DNA of 64,000 nt from Bacteroidota bacterium. GTDB lineage: Bacteria > Bacteroidota > Bacteroidia > Flavobacteriales_C > GCA-002722245. Shown in pieces: positions 52,008 to 63,188 of this stretch (position 1 is the stretch's first letter; every line of letters starts with the position of its first letter). The stretch lies in contig JAPLEZ010000137.1 of NCBI GenBank assembly GCA_026390935.1, positions 1-64,000 of the forward strand. The letters run 5' to 3'. Position numbers and translations under genes: made by a program. Under the pieces are notes generated by a model that ran no database searches, had not been told where the DNA came from, and saw only the letters and a list, made by a program, of their open reading frames with translations.

Positions 52008-53750
52008 TTACGCTTCTAACTGAATTTCATGAACTGCTTTTCCTTGTGGTATCATAGGGAATACATTTCCTTCCTGCTCAACCATTACCTCTAATAAATA
52101 CGGACCATTGTGGGCCAGCATTTCTTTGATAGCGCTTTCGATCTCTTCTCTCTTTTCAATTTTTTTCGCAGGAATTCCGTAGCCCTGAGAGATCATTACA
52201 AAGTTTGGATTGATCAATTCGGTTTGAGCGTATCTTCTGTCGAAGAACAGCGCCTGCCACTGACGAACCAGTCCTAAGAAATTGTTGTTCAGAATAATGA
52301 TTTTAACCGCAGCATTGGTTTGGAAAATAGTTCCCAATTCCTGAATGGTCATTTGAAAACCACCGTCTCCAATAATAGCTAAAACCTCCTTGTTCGGATT
52401 GGCCATTTTCGCGCCAAAAGCTGCCGGCAAACAAAAGCCCATAGTTCCCAATCCACCTGAAGTCACGTTAGCATTGGTCGTTTCAAATTGGTAGTAACGC
52501 AAACCCATCATTTGGTGCTGACCTACGTCGGTTACCAATATTGCTTGTCCTTTAGTGATATCGCTTAATTTGCGAACAACTTCAGCCATTTTAATTTGCG
52601 GCGTAGAAGGATTCAGCTCTTCTTTTATAACTTTTTCAAACTCAATTTTATCACAAGCCTTAAACTCCTCTAACCACTCTGGATGTTTGTTTCTTTCCAA
52701 TAACGGCAACAAGGCATTTAAAGCCTCCTTTGCATCGGCATGAATAGGAATATGCGCGTGAACGTTTTTACTGATTTCAGATTTATCTAATTCAATGTGG
52801 ATGATCTTAGCTTGCTTCGCATAGGCGTCCAATCTTCCAGTTACACGGTCGTCAAAACGCATCCCAACGGCAATTAATACATCGCATTCGTTGGTTTTCA
52901 TATTCGGACCATAATTACCATGCATACCCAGCATACCTACATACAGTTGGTGACTGCTTGGAATAGCTGATAAACCTAATAAAGTGCTGGCCGCAGGAAT
53001 TCCTGCTTTTTCCATTACGCCCATCAATGCTTCTTGCGCATGCGACAACAATACTCCGTGTCCGCACAAAATAAATGGTTTTTTTGCCCCATTGATAGCT
53101 GCAGCAGCTTGTTTAACCTGCTCCATATTTAATACAGGCTTAGGCTGATAAGAACGAATATGCGTACATTTTTTATACTCAAATTCGAAAACCTCAAACA
53201 AAGCGTTTTTAGTAATATCAATCAATACCGGACCCGGTCGGCCTGAATTAGCAATATAAAATGCTTTAGCTATAGCACCTGGAATTTCAGAAGCTTTAGT
53301 CACCTGAAATGACCATTTGGTAACTGGTGCAGCGATGCCAATAATATCGGTTTCCTGAAAAGCATCGGTACCCAATAAATGTGCTCCAACCTGACCGGTA
53401 ATACAAACCATAGGAGTTGAATCAATCATAGCATCAGCGATGCCAGTAATTAGGTTCGTTGCTCCTGGACCCGATGTTGCAATAGCAACTGCTGTTGTAT
53501 TGGTTGTTCTTGAATACCCTTCAGCGGCATGAGTGGCACCTTGTTCGTGGCGCACCAATACGTGGTGGATCTTATCTTGATACTTATACAATTCATCATA
53601 CAAAGGCATAATAGCGCCTCCGGGATAACCAAACACAATGTTGATTCCCTCTTCCAGTAACGAAAGTACTACTGCTTCCGATCCGCTAATAGTTTTGGTT
53701 TTCATCGATTTTTCAGTTTTCAGTTTTTCCTTTTCCATTGTTAATTCCAT
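52008..53750 (-). CDS. ilvB: Acetolactate synthase large subunit
   Basis: VFGYPGGAIMPLYDELY; HEQGATHAAEGYSR; GDGGFQMTIQELGT; RBS AAAGGGG before the start. Confidence 0.96.
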   Translation of the reverse strand: MELTMEKEKLKTEKSMKTKTISGSEAVVLSLLEEGINIVFGYPGGAIMPLYDELYKYQDKIHHVLVRHEQGATHAAEGYSRTTNTTAVAIATSGPGATNLITGIADAMIDSTPMVCITGQVGAHLLGTDAFQETDIIGIAAPVTKWSFQVTKASEIPGAIAKAFYIANSGRPGPVLIDITKNALFEVFEFEYKKCTHIRSYQPKPVLNMEQVKQAAAAINGAKKPFILCGHGVLLSHAQEALMGVMEKAGIPAASTLLGLSAIPSSHQLYVGMLGMHGNYGPNMKTNECDVLIAVGMRFDDRVTGRLDAYAKQAKIIHIELDKSEISKNVHAHIPIHADAKEALNALLPLLERNKHPEWLEEFKACDKIEFEKVIKEELNPSTPQIKMAEVVRKLSDITKGQAILVTDVGQHQMMGLRYYQFETTNANVTSGGLGTMGFCLPAAFGAKMANPNKEVLAIIGDGGFQMTIQELGTIFQTNAAVKIIILNNNFLGLVRQWQALFFDRRYAQTELINPNFVMISQGYGIPAKKIEKREEIESAIKEMLAHNGPYLLEVMVEQEGNVFPMIPQGKAVHEIQLEA

Positions 53751-53767
53751 ACCCCTTTAGATTAAAA

Positions 53768-53794
53768 AAGCCTTTCTCAAATTGAGAAAGGCTT
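53768..53794 (-). terminator. Attenuator terminator in the ilvB leader
   Basis: Minus strand AAGCCTTTCTCAATTTGAGAAAGGCTTTTTT: perfect stem plus U-tract, ~18 nt upstream of the ilvB start. Confidence 0.92.
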
Positions 53795-53795
53795 A

Positions 53796-53877
53796 TCTTT
53801 TAAAAATAGCGTCTTTCTCATCTCCTTTAGGAGACTACCACCACGACGCTAATAATATTTTTAGTACTTGTTTTCAT
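53796..53877 (-). promoter_or_regulatory. Ribosome-mediated transcription attenuator (antiterminator region)
   Basis: TAGCGTC (in leader codons) pairs with GACGCTA; GAGAAAG (53813-53819) can pair with CTTTCTC (53784-53790), the 5' half of the terminator. Confidence 0.85.
53827..53877 (-). CDS. ilvL: ilvBN operon leader peptide (MKTSTKNIISVVVVVS)
   Basis: 16-aa ORF with Ile-Ile and five consecutive Val codons, immediately upstream of alternative hairpins and ilvB. Confidence 0.88.
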   Translation of the reverse strand: MKTSTKNIISVVVVVS

Positions 53878-54035
53878 TTCAGTTCACAATATTAAGAAAA
53901 GTATCCATCGCTTTCAGCAAAACAATCTTTTATTTTTTCAATTATTCCGAAACACAAAGTTGCATTTACTCTCCATTACTCAATAAAAACAATGGATTCC
54001 GAAGAAAGGCCATGTGTGATTCAAAGCGAAAAACC

Positions 54036-54842
54036 TCACTTTACCTTGTAATACTTCAGCGCTTCAGGCAAGTACATGGTTATTTCTTGAATTCTTTTTT
54101 CATCACTTGGATGCGTGCTGAGCAGCTCTGGTGGCTTGGCTCCCGACTTTTCTGACATTCGCTTCCAAAAATCAACTGCAACTCTCGGATCGTATCCGGC
54201 CATTGCAGCGAAAACCAATCCCAGCTTATCTGCTTCCAATTCATGCTGACGAGAGTAGGCCAACATCCCCAATTGCGATGCAGCTCCATAAGATTGCATA
54301 AACAAATATTGAGTTGCAGGAGCCTTTGCATCCAGTGCAATTTGCAATACCTTTGCTCCTGCTTGAATTGCCAATGCTTCACTCATCCGCTCATTTCCAT
54401 GACGCGCAACAGCGTGACCAATTTCGTGACCCATAACAATAGCTAAACTAGCATCATCACCGGTAATAGGCAGTAATCCTGTATACACCACAACTTTACC
54501 ACCTGGCATGCACCACGCATTTATTGTTTTGTCATCAACTACATTGAATTCCCAAGCATATCCATTCAATCTAGCACTCATGGCCTTGGAAGCAAAATAA
54601 CTTTCTACCGCTGCTTGAATTTTAGCACCAACCCTTTGCACCTGCTGAGTGCGCTCGTCGGAAGTCGGCAAAACAGAATTGGCCTTTAGAAAGCTACTGT
54701 ATTGAGTTAAACTCATAGCGATGAGCTCCGATTCGGGAACTAAACTGACTTGTCTTCTATTGGTAATAGGAACCCTTTCGATGCAAGCAAAAAAAATCGT
54801 TGCTCCACAAAGGAGCAACGACCATTTAAATATTGATTTCAT
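54036..54842 (-). CDS. M48-family metallopeptidase lipoprotein
   Basis: Lipobox-like ATIFFACIE; zinc motif GHEIGHAVARHGNERM. Confidence 0.9.
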   Translation of the reverse strand: MKSIFKWSLLLCGATIFFACIERVPITNRRQVSLVPESELIAMSLTQYSSFLKANSVLPTSDERTQQVQRVGAKIQAAVESYFASKAMSARLNGYAWEFNVVDDKTINAWCMPGGKVVVYTGLLPITGDDASLAIVMGHEIGHAVARHGNERMSEALAIQAGAKVLQIALDAKAPATQYLFMQSYGAASQLGMLAYSRQHELEADKLGLVFAAMAGYDPRVAVDFWKRMSEKSGAKPPELLSTHPSDEKRIQEITMYLPEALKYYKVK

Positions 54843-54849
54843 TTTTCGA

Positions 54850-56550
54850 TTATAAATCAGTTACACATCCTTCTGATGCTGGACCTACACATTTTGCGTA
54901 TTTGTATAGCACGCCACTTGTTGGACCAGCCTTTGGTTTCCACACCGCACGTCGCTTAGCGATTTCTTCATCAGAAATTTTAGCGTCAATTTTATTGGCT
55001 ACCGCATCAATACGAATGATATCACCGTCTTTTAGTAAGCCAATTAAACCACCTTCTTGTGCTTCAGGACAAATATGCCCTACCATGAATCCATGTGACC
55101 CACCACTAAAGCGTCCGTCAGTAATCAAAGCAACGTCTTTTCCCAGACCTTTACCCATAACAGCAGAAGTCGGTTTAAGCATTTCGGGCATTTCCGGTCC
55201 GCCTTTAGGCCCTTCATAACGGATTACAATAACATTTCCTTTTTTCACTTTACCGTTTAATATACCAGCACTTGCAGCAAACTCATCATCAAACACTACT
55301 GCCGGACCTTCAAACAACTCACCTTCTTTACCTGTAATTTTTGCTACAGATCCTTTCTCTGCTAGATTTCCGTAAAGAATTCTGATGTGACCTGTTTCTT
55401 TTAAAGGCTTGTCAAAAGGCATTATTAAATCTTGTCCTTCAGTTAAAGAAGGAACTTCAGCTAAGTTTTCTGCCAATGTTTTACCTGTTACGGTCATGCA
55501 ATCTCCATGTAACATTCCTTTTTCCAACAACAACTTCATTACTGCAGGCACACCGCCAATGGCGTGCAAATCCTGCATCAAGTATTTACCGCTTGGTTTT
55601 AAATCAGCCAAGAAAGGAGTAGTATCACTCATTTTTTGGAAATCATCCAAATTCAATGGAACATCTACTGCTTTGGCCATAGCTATCAAATGCAAGACAG
55701 CATTAGTAGATCCACCAAGGATAACAATTACACGCATTGCGTTTTCAAAAGCTTTACGAGTCATGATGTCACGAGGCTTGATGTCTTTCTCCATCAGGTT
55801 TCTGATAGCAGCACCAACTCTTGCTAATTCAGCTTCTTTTTCTTTGCTCAAAGCAGGAGCTGAAGAGCTAAAAGGCAAACTCATGCCCATAGCTTCAATT
55901 GCAGAAGACATGGTGTTGGCAGTGTACATACCACCGCAAGCACCTGCACCCGGACAAGAATTTTTTATAATTCCTTTAAAATCTGCGTCACTCAAATTTC
56001 CGTTTACTTTTTCACCCAAAGCCTCAAAAGCCGAAATGATGTTTAAAGTTTTACCGCAGTAGTTTCCTCCTGCGATAGAACCCCCATACACCAATATTGA
56101 CGGACGATTCAAACGACCCAAAGCAATCATTGCTCCCGGCATATTTTTGTCGCATCCTACGATTGGAATTACCGCATCGTAAAATTGCGCCTGCACAACT
56201 GTTTCAATAGAATCAGCAATAATATCACGGGACACCAATGAATATTTCATTCCTGTTGTACCGTTAGAAATACCATCACTTACACCAATGGTGTGAAAGA
56301 CTAAACCAACCAAATTTGACTTTACTACGCTTTTTTTCACTTCAGTGGCAAAACCATTCAAGTGCATGTTACAAGTATTTCCTTCGTAACCTGTACTCAC
56401 AATGCCCACCTGAGCTTTGCTCATGTCTTCATCGGTTAAACCTACTCCATACAGCATGGCCTGAGAGGCTGGCTGAGTTGGATCTTGTGTAATTGTTTTG
56501 CTGTGATGATTGAGTTCTTTCAACATGTGTATCTTTTTAATGAAGTACAA
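54850..56550 (-). CDS. ilvD: Dihydroxy-acid dehydratase
   Basis: [57 protein letters not shown]. The likely start is the internal [10 protein letters not shown]. Confidence 0.96.
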   Translation of the reverse strand: MYFIKKIHMLKELNHHSKTITQDPTQPASQAMLYGVGLTDEDMSKAQVGIVSTGYEGNTCNMHLNGFATEVKKSVVKSNLVGLVFHTIGVSDGISNGTTGMKYSLVSRDIIADSIETVVQAQFYDAVIPIVGCDKNMPGAMIALGRLNRPSILVYGGSIAGGNYCGKTLNIISAFEALGEKVNGNLSDADFKGIIKNSCPGAGACGGMYTANTMSSAIEAMGMSLPFSSSAPALSKEKEAELARVGAAIRNLMEKDIKPRDIMTRKAFENAMRVIVILGGSTNAVLHLIAMAKAVDVPLNLDDFQKMSDTTPFLADLKPSGKYLMQDLHAIGGVPAVMKLLLEKGMLHGDCMTVTGKTLAENLAEVPSLTEGQDLIMPFDKPLKETGHIRILYGNLAEKGSVAKITGKEGELFEGPAVVFDDEFAASAGILNGKVKKGNVIVIRYEGPKGGPEMPEMLKPTSAVMGKGLGKDVALITDGRFSGGSHGFMVGHICPEAQEGGLIGLLKDGDIIRIDAVANKIDAKISDEEIAKRRAVWKPKAGPTSGVLYKYAKCVGPASEGCVTDL

Positions 56551-56564
56551 AGATTATAAAAAAC

Positions 56565-56595
56565 AAAAACATTCTCCTATTACGAAGAATGTTTC
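56565..56595 (-). terminator. Terminator-like hairpin between the receiver gene and ilvD
   Basis: AACATTCT...AGAATGTT with a T-rich tail on the minus strand. Confidence 0.6.
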
Positions 56596-56619
56596 TGAAG
56601 TATTAGAGATGTTAAATAT

Positions 56620-57171
56620 TTAATGCACTGGGATTTCCTCTACCGGCGGTTTTTGTCCGGGCTGTGGTATCAATCCAAAAATACTATTGTCGATTAAGTA
56701 GATGATCAAGAAAATCACCAAAAGAATAAGGAAGATGATCATGGTTCGCGCAAACTTTCTGAAATTTTGCTGATCTGCTTCTTTGTCTTTGTTCTTAGTA
56801 ACTCGTTTAATATCGTTTTGAACTCTGATGAAAGCACTTTTGTTTTTTACAACATAGTCGACCGCCCCATATTTAACAGAATTCACCGCTACATCAATAT
56901 CTTCCTGACCCGACAACATAATCACTTCCACATCAGGAGAGATTTGTTTGATTTCCTGCAACACCTTAATTCCTGTCATGGCGTTAGGTTTTTCGCTATC
57001 AAGGAAATAGTCTAAAATAATAATATCAGGTTTTTTGCTGAGCGCTTTAAGCACATCTTCACCGGTAGTAAAAGTTTTTATAGTAAAACTTTTGTTCTGA
57101 CTGAGATTGTGGACAGCGGTCTTTAAAAACAAGTCATCATCATCGACTAAGTAAATTAAAGTATTTGCCAT
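56620..57171 (-). CDS. Response regulator receiver with C-terminal transmembrane segment
   Basis: LIYLVDDDDLFLK, IIILDYFLD, VIMLSGQED receiver motifs; C-terminal TMIIFLILLVIFLIIYLID. Confidence 0.85.
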   Translation of the reverse strand: MANTLIYLVDDDDLFLKTAVHNLSQNKSFTIKTFTTGEDVLKALSKKPDIIILDYFLDSEKPNAMTGIKVLQEIKQISPDVEVIMLSGQEDIDVAVNSVKYGAVDYVVKNKSAFIRVQNDIKRVTKNKDKEADQQNFRKFARTMIIFLILLVIFLIIYLIDNSIFGLIPQPGQKPPVEEIPVH

Positions 57172-57193
57172 ATTTGTTAGTGTTAGTGGTTAT

Positions 57194-57553
57194 TCAGCTT
57201 TGTAATTGTGATAATTCTTCTTTTAATTCAACTTCAGCAAGACCGTATGCTGTTGTCATTTGATCGAGTAATGCGGGGATTTTCTCCAGCTCTTTCACCT
57301 TCAAACCACATTCCTGTAATTCTTTGCTCACCTCTACCATATCACTCATGCCCATAAAAGAATAACTTGTTTTTAGTTTGTGTGCTATTCCACCTATTTG
57401 TTGCCAGTCTTGCTTGACCAAACATTCTTTCATTTTTTCGATGGAACCGGGAGTTGTCTTCAGAAATGAATTGATGATATCCTCCATAAAATCCTTACTC
57501 CCCAATGAAAGATCATTAAGGTAATTCAGATCAATGTGTTTGTAATTTGCCAT
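57194..57553 (-). CDS. Histidine phosphotransfer (Hpt) domain protein
   Basis: IGGIAHKLKTSYSFMGM Hpt motif, 119 aa. Confidence 0.88.
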   Translation of the reverse strand: MANYKHIDLNYLNDLSLGSKDFMEDIINSFLKTTPGSIEKMKECLVKQDWQQIGGIAHKLKTSYSFMGMSDMVEVSKELQECGLKVKELEKIPALLDQMTTAYGLAEVELKEELSQLQS

Positions 57554-57564
57554 TTTAAATTTCT

Positions 57565-59562
57565 TTACTCTCGGTTTTGTACAAGTTTAGCAATTTTTTG
57601 TTTCAATTTATCCGGATTAAAGGGCTTGAGGATATAATCATCCATTCCTGCCTCCAAATATTTGTTGTCGCTAGATTCGGTAAATATGAATGCTGTCATG
57701 GCCAAAATGGGGACATTCTTCTTTGGCAAAGGAAACTCTTGTCGAATTTTTTTTGTTGCTTCTATTCCATCCATCTCTGGCATCATAATGTCCATTAAAA
57801 TGATATCGTAATTTTTTTTAGCAAACTTTTCTAACGCGATTTTTCCGTTTTCAGCGATGTCCACCTCGCAACCAAAATTATTTAACACCCTTTTGGCGAG
57901 GATCTGATTCAATTCATTGTCTTCAGCTAAAAGAATACTCAATTTACCTAATTGTATGTCCTTAGCCTCATCAATTTCTTTCACTTGTTTGGATTCAGAA
58001 GTTCCTTTTGGCAAGCACAAAGTGACAATAAACTTCGATCCTTTTTCAGGCTCGCTCAGCACCTTGATATCTCCTTTCATAAGAGTTACCAGCTTTTTCA
58101 CGATGGTCAATCCCAAACCAGTTCCTCCATATTTTCTGGTGGTGTCTCCTTTGGCTTGCGTGAAACTTTCAAAAATATCACTGAGCTTATCAGAAGGAAT
58201 TCCAATTCCCGAATCTTCCACAGTCAATTGCAAGTTCACTTCTTTTTCCGTTTCATTGAGCACTCTTACATCCAACTCCACTTTTCCTTCACCAGTGAAT
58301 TTTATGGCGTTGCTTAATAAATTCAACAAAATCTGATTCAATCGCACGGAATCACCAATTACCCGCGCAGGAACTTTTTCTTCTACTTTGAGCACCAAAG
58401 AAATCTTTTTATCCTCTGCACTTTGCTTTTGCAGTTTCATCAACTCGTACAATAATATTTTTAAGTCGAACTCCGAAGATTCAATCGACATTTTTCCTGC
58501 TTCAATTTTGGAGAAATCTAAAATATCGTTGATGATCACAATAAGATTTTCACCTGAAATTTTCACCGATTGCAAACTACTGCGCTGCTCTTCATTCAGT
58601 TCTGTTTTCAGCACCAGATTGGTAAATCCTATAATGGCATTCATAGGAGTTCTAATTTCGTGACTCATATTGGCCATGAAATCTTGCTTGATTTTCACCG
58701 ATGCTTCAGCCACTCTTTTAGCTTCACTCAACTCTTTGTTTATGCGAACTAATGAAGCTAAATTTTCACTTAACTTTTTTTCTGCTTGTTTACGAATGGT
58801 AATGTCTGCGCCATTTGCAAAGCATTTATTGTTTTTCACCACCAACTTCCATCGCATCCATTTTTCAGACCCATCTTTACATTTCATTCTGTTTTCGAAA
58901 ACAAAAATATCGCTGTTATTGCCCAATTCTTCTTGAATTATTTTTTTGGTTTCGCTAACATCTTCACTGTGGAAATAATCGAGCAGCGACGTATCTATTA
59001 CATCGGCAGGCTCATAACCCAATAGCGTTTTAACCGTGAAATTTATTTCTTCAATTTTGAAAGTATCCAATGCAAAAATACAAGTGATGTCCATTGAATT
59101 ATCCACCAAACTGGCGAGGTTTTCCAAAACAATATTTTGCGTTCCCAACTCTTTTTGCTGATGATAAAGTCTGAGATAAGTATTCACCTTCGCCTTCGTT
59201 ATTTCAATATCCAAAGGCTTAAAAAGATAATCCACAGCACCAGTTTCATAGCCCTTTAAAACATACTTCTGTTCTTTACTAATTGCAGTTACAAAAATGA
59301 TGGAAATACCTTCGGTTTTTTTGTTTGACTTTAAAATCTCTGCAACTTCAAAGCCGTTCATTTCGGGCATTTGAACATCAAGTAAAATCAATGCAATTTC
59401 ATTGCTATACGCTAACTTTAACGCAGCTTTCCCTGAAGTAGCTTTTAAAAAATTTCTACCCTCACCAGCCAATAATTTTTCGAGCGCAAAAATATTTTCA
59501 CTCACATCATCAACCAACAAAATATTCGCAACTTTTTCTTTGTTTTCCGACTTCTTAAACAT
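57565..59562 (-). CDS. Hybrid histidine kinase (REC-PAS-HisKA-HATPase-REC)
   Basis: [52 protein letters not shown]-terminal [11 protein letters not shown]...[12 protein letters not shown]. Confidence 0.93.
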   Translation of the reverse strand: MFKKSENKEKVANILLVDDVSENIFALEKLLAGEGRNFLKATSGKAALKLAYSNEIALILLDVQMPEMNGFEVAEILKSNKKTEGISIIFVTAISKEQKYVLKGYETGAVDYLFKPLDIEITKAKVNTYLRLYHQQKELGTQNIVLENLASLVDNSMDITCIFALDTFKIEEINFTVKTLLGYEPADVIDTSLLDYFHSEDVSETKKIIQEELGNNSDIFVFENRMKCKDGSEKWMRWKLVVKNNKCFANGADITIRKQAEKKLSENLASLVRINKELSEAKRVAEASVKIKQDFMANMSHEIRTPMNAIIGFTNLVLKTELNEEQRSSLQSVKISGENLIVIINDILDFSKIEAGKMSIESSEFDLKILLYELMKLQKQSAEDKKISLVLKVEEKVPARVIGDSVRLNQILLNLLSNAIKFTGEGKVELDVRVLNETEKEVNLQLTVEDSGIGIPSDKLSDIFESFTQAKGDTTRKYGGTGLGLTIVKKLVTLMKGDIKVLSEPEKGSKFIVTLCLPKGTSESKQVKEIDEAKDIQLGKLSILLAEDNELNQILAKRVLNNFGCEVDIAENGKIALEKFAKKNYDIILMDIMMPEMDGIEATKKIRQEFPLPKKNVPILAMTAFIFTESSDNKYLEAGMDDYILKPFNPDKLKQKIAKLVQNRE

Positions 59563-62002
59563 TAGCTATTGCATTTTTTAATTTTTCCATTAATAATTTT
59601 TCAGGCAATGGTATAGGGAGAGCATCCTGCTCGGCGCCGCCAATCCATATCACCTTTTGAAATTGAAGCAACTTTTGTTTTTCATCTGCAGTCAAATCAA
59701 AATCTTCTGCCAAATACAAAGCGATTTTTTCGCTCTTTGATTTGTCAGCCACTTCTTCTATTTCAGTAGCGTCAATTAAAACCAGTCCATGCTTATCAAA
59801 AAGGGCGCTCAACTGAAAAACATGTGTGATGTCCTTTGTGAAAAAGAGAATGTTTTTCCCTTTCAACTCCTTCACATATTGCGCCACTGCAGCACCGCCA
59901 TCCTCAACAATCCATGAGCCCTGAATACTATCTACTGCTTTTTTCCGAGGTTCATATTGATCGTATTCTTCCTCATTATTTTCATCTGTTGTTGTAACAC
60001 CATCTACTGGAAAAAATACTGTGAAAACAGATCCCTTCCCTTCTTTACTTTTCAACTTTATTTCCCCTTCCAAAAGAGCTAACAACTTTTTTGTAATTGA
60101 AAGCCCCAAACCAGTACCTCCATATTTTCTACTTACAGAGCCATCCGCTTGTCGAAATGCCTCAAAAACCTGAGCCTGCTTGTCTTTAGGAATTCCAATT
60201 CCTGTATCTATAACATCAAAAGCAACAGCCGACTTAAATAAACCAATTTCCATTTTTTCCTGATCATCAACAACATCGCGCACCACAACGGTAACGGCAC
60301 CCTTTTCAGGAGTAAATTTGATGGCATTAGAAATTAAATTCTTGAGAATTTGTTCTAATCGAAGTTTATCTGTTTGTATAGTTTTCAATGGGGTTTTCAC
60401 CACAAATTCAAGCTTCACCAATTTTTGATCCGCCAATGGTTTAAACAACGCTTGAACATCACCAACAATTTCTTCTAGCGAATACTCATTGATTTCCACA
60501 TCCAAGCGTCCGGCCTCTATTTTCGATAAATCCAGTATATCATTGATAAGCACCAATAAACCGCTGCCTGATTTATGTATTACATTGGCACAATCCACTT
60601 GATCTGCAGTCATGTTTTTTGTGGAATTATCTGCCAATATCTTTGACAAGATCAATAAGCTGTTCAACGGGGTGCGCAACTCATGAGACATATTGGCCAA
60701 AAACTCAGATTTATATCGATTGCTTTGTTGCAATTCCTCAACAGTTTCTCTCAATTCCACTGTAGTCATTTTAAGAGACTCCTGCATCTTCAAAAGCGCA
60801 TTTCCTAAAGTATCCTTATCGCCACGTATATTCACTGGCACGTCATAATTTCCTTTACCAATTTTATTGGCAACAACAGCTAATTCCTTTGTGTTTTCAA
60901 CGAGTGATAAAAATGCTTTAGTCAAATCACCAATGGAATCATCTGAATACACCTCAATTTCCACATCTGTATCACCATTTTTAATTTTGTCGGCAGCATT
61001 GCCCAATAAACGCATTTGGTAATTTACTGAACGTATCGACAGCAACACCCACAAAACAACCAACAAAATAGTAGAAGAAATCATAATGAGGGAAGCGTTG
61101 ATTTTATTTTGCGCCATTTTGTAATCCTCTTTAATGATCAACTGAATTTCAGCCAAAGACATTTCTTCAATATCATTTAAAATATTCATTGCTCCAGTAG
61201 CACTGATCCACCAATCCTCAGCCGTGTATGTGTATAATCTATCCTGTGGATGCTCAAAAGCGTAATCCGTCATTTCAAGCATTCGCGCTACATTTCCATG
61301 ATAAAAATCTCTTTGAAACACATCATTAAGTGGAGCCGAAGCCAACTTCACAAACGATTTAATATTGCTCTCAAAAGCTCCCTTCTGACCAGAAAACTTT
61401 CCATAATCCAGTCCATCAAAACGCCCCATATCTAAAGCCTTGTTCAAAGTGGTGCGCATTCTTCCCAGCGATTCTTTGGTGCGGATAAGGGAAATATATC
61501 CGCGAATCGCATCGTTTGTTTTTTCAGTGCCAGAGGAAGTACCAATAGCAGTAATTCTGTCGATCAGTTGTTCAATTACATCTGAATAGTAAAAATCAAC
61601 CTCTTCATATGACATTCCGAACCAACTGATTTTTTTGCGCACCTCTCCAATTTCATCGAGTTCGGCAAGAAAGGCTGTATCTAACTGCGAATGCAAAGCA
61701 TCGAGTTTTATTGAGCGAATGACAGAATCCGTTTGCGCATTCTGTCCGGTCATCTTTATCTGAATTTCAAAAAGTGGATTATTGATATAAAGCACTGAAT
61801 AATCCCTTTCTTTCTGAAGTTCATGAACCACCGCTGATATCAATCTTATTTCGTTGGTTCTCTCATTAATGATCTCCGCTCTCTTTTCATTATCATAGCC
61901 TATAATTATTTTATCCACTGAAAACCACGTAAGGATTAACAGAGGAAAAAAAGCAGAAAGAAAGAGTTTTTGCTTAAGACTAAGCCGATTAAAAAGCTGC
62001 AT
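59555..62002 (-). CDS. Membrane histidine kinase (NIT-like sensor-HAMP-HisKA-HATPase-degenerate receiver)
   Basis: [21 protein letters not shown] (NIT-like); [33 protein letters not shown]-terminal receiver-like region without phospho-acceptor motifs. Confidence 0.87.
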   Translation of the reverse strand: MQLFNRLSLKQKLFLSAFFPLLILTWFSVDKIIIGYDNEKRAEIINERTNEIRLISAVVHELQKERDYSVLYINNPLFEIQIKMTGQNAQTDSVIRSIKLDALHSQLDTAFLAELDEIGEVRKKISWFGMSYEEVDFYYSDVIEQLIDRITAIGTSSGTEKTNDAIRGYISLIRTKESLGRMRTTLNKALDMGRFDGLDYGKFSGQKGAFESNIKSFVKLASAPLNDVFQRDFYHGNVARMLEMTDYAFEHPQDRLYTYTAEDWWISATGAMNILNDIEEMSLAEIQLIIKEDYKMAQNKINASLIMISSTILLVVLWVLLSIRSVNYQMRLLGNAADKIKNGDTDVEIEVYSDDSIGDLTKAFLSLVENTKELAVVANKIGKGNYDVPVNIRGDKDTLGNALLKMQESLKMTTVELRETVEELQQSNRYKSEFLANMSHELRTPLNSLLILSKILADNSTKNMTADQVDCANVIHKSGSGLLVLINDILDLSKIEAGRLDVEINEYSLEEIVGDVQALFKPLADQKLVKLEFVVKTPLKTIQTDKLRLEQILKNLISNAIKFTPEKGAVTVVVRDVVDDQEKMEIGLFKSAVAFDVIDTGIGIPKDKQAQVFEAFRQADGSVSRKYGGTGLGLSITKKLLALLEGEIKLKSKEGKGSVFTVFFPVDGVTTTDENNEEEYDQYEPRKKAVDSIQGSWIVEDGGAAVAQYVKELKGKNILFFTKDITHVFQLSALFDKHGLVLIDATEIEEVADKSKSEKIALYLAEDFDLTADEKQKLLQFQKVIWIGGAEQDALPIPLPEKLLMEKLKNAIANV

Positions 62003-62105
62003 TATTCCGGTAAAATTTATCGGTTATACCCAAACATGAGATAAAAGTTTTATTAAGAAGCCCTTAAATTAGAAAATAGAAAATATAATTGCTTTTTTTA
62101 CAATC

Positions 62106-63185
62106 ATGAGTAAAAACCTTAAAACAACAATTCTGTACGGAATCCTTATTCTGACTGTCGTATTTGTGATCTGGCAAGCAACGAGTATTCTGTTTTATTT
62201 ATTGATTTCATGCGGCATTGGAGTGCTCGGGAATAAAATTGCCGGACATATTGAAAAAATAAAAATCAAAAAGAAATCTGCACCAAGATGGACTATTGCC
62301 ATCGGCATCATCTGCATGCTGTATTTTATCATCCTTGCCGTTGCAAGTCTATTGATTCCAATTATTAGTCATGAAATCGACCTATTGTCCCAAATTGATT
62401 ATCAAATGGTATTGGACAATTTACAGGAACCGCTTACTCAAATGGAACCTTCAATCAGAAAATTCACTGGCCAAAACGATTTTTCCATGAAGAATTACGC
62501 AAGTGAAAAGCTAAGTTCTGTCATTGACGCGTCCACGGTTTCGTACTGGATTAACGGACTGGCATCACTTACCGGAAATTTACTAATTGCTATTTTCTCT
62601 ATAAGCTTCATGTCCTTCTTTTTCATTAAAGACGGAGTAATCATCTACAACACCTTGCTTTCCTACCTATCGGAAAAATCGAGAGCAAGCGTAAAAAAAG
62701 TCATCGATAATTCATTGAATCAACTATCACGCTATTTTATTGGAGTACTAATCGAAGTTTTCTTTGTGTTTCTGCTCACTGCTGCTGGCCTGTGGATCAT
62801 AGGCGTTGAAGAATTTATAATAATCGCTTTGTTTGCCGCATTTTTAAATATCATCCCATACGTAGGCCCATTAAGCGCAATGGCGATCGCGAGCGTAGTC
62901 ATTATTTCTAGCTCCTATGATCTTCCCTTCTACGCAGAACTGCTTCCGCTACTTTACAAGTCTTTAGGTGTGATGATCATTGTACAAATGATCGATGCTT
63001 TCTTTCTTCAGCCCTATATATATTCATCAAGCGTAAATGCGCATCCATTGGAGATATTTTTAATTATACTACTAACGGGAAATATTGCAGGTGTTAGCGC
63101 AATGATGTTTGCAATACCCGCGTATACTATACTTAGAATAATTGCCAAAGAGTTTATTAAGAGACCTGAAATTATTTCTGAATAA
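62106..63185 (+). CDS. AI-2E family transporter
   Basis: FFIKDGVIIYNTLLSYLSEKSRASVKKVIDNS...AAFLNIIPYVGPLSAMAIASV. Confidence 0.9.
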   Translation: MSKNLKTTILYGILILTVVFVIWQATSILFYLLISCGIGVLGNKIAGHIEKIKIKKKSAPRWTIAIGIICMLYFIILAVASLLIPIISHEIDLLSQIDYQMVLDNLQEPLTQMEPSIRKFTGQNDFSMKNYASEKLSSVIDASTVSYWINGLASLTGNLLIAIFSISFMSFFFIKDGVIIYNTLLSYLSEKSRASVKKVIDNSLNQLSRYFIGVLIEVFFVFLLTAAGLWIIGVEEFIIIALFAAFLNIIPYVGPLSAMAIASVVIISSSYDLPFYAELLPLLYKSLGVMIIVQMIDAFFLQPYIYSSSVNAHPLEIFLIILLTGNIAGVSAMMFAIPAYTILRIIAKEFIKRPEIISE

Positions 63186-63188
63186 TTT

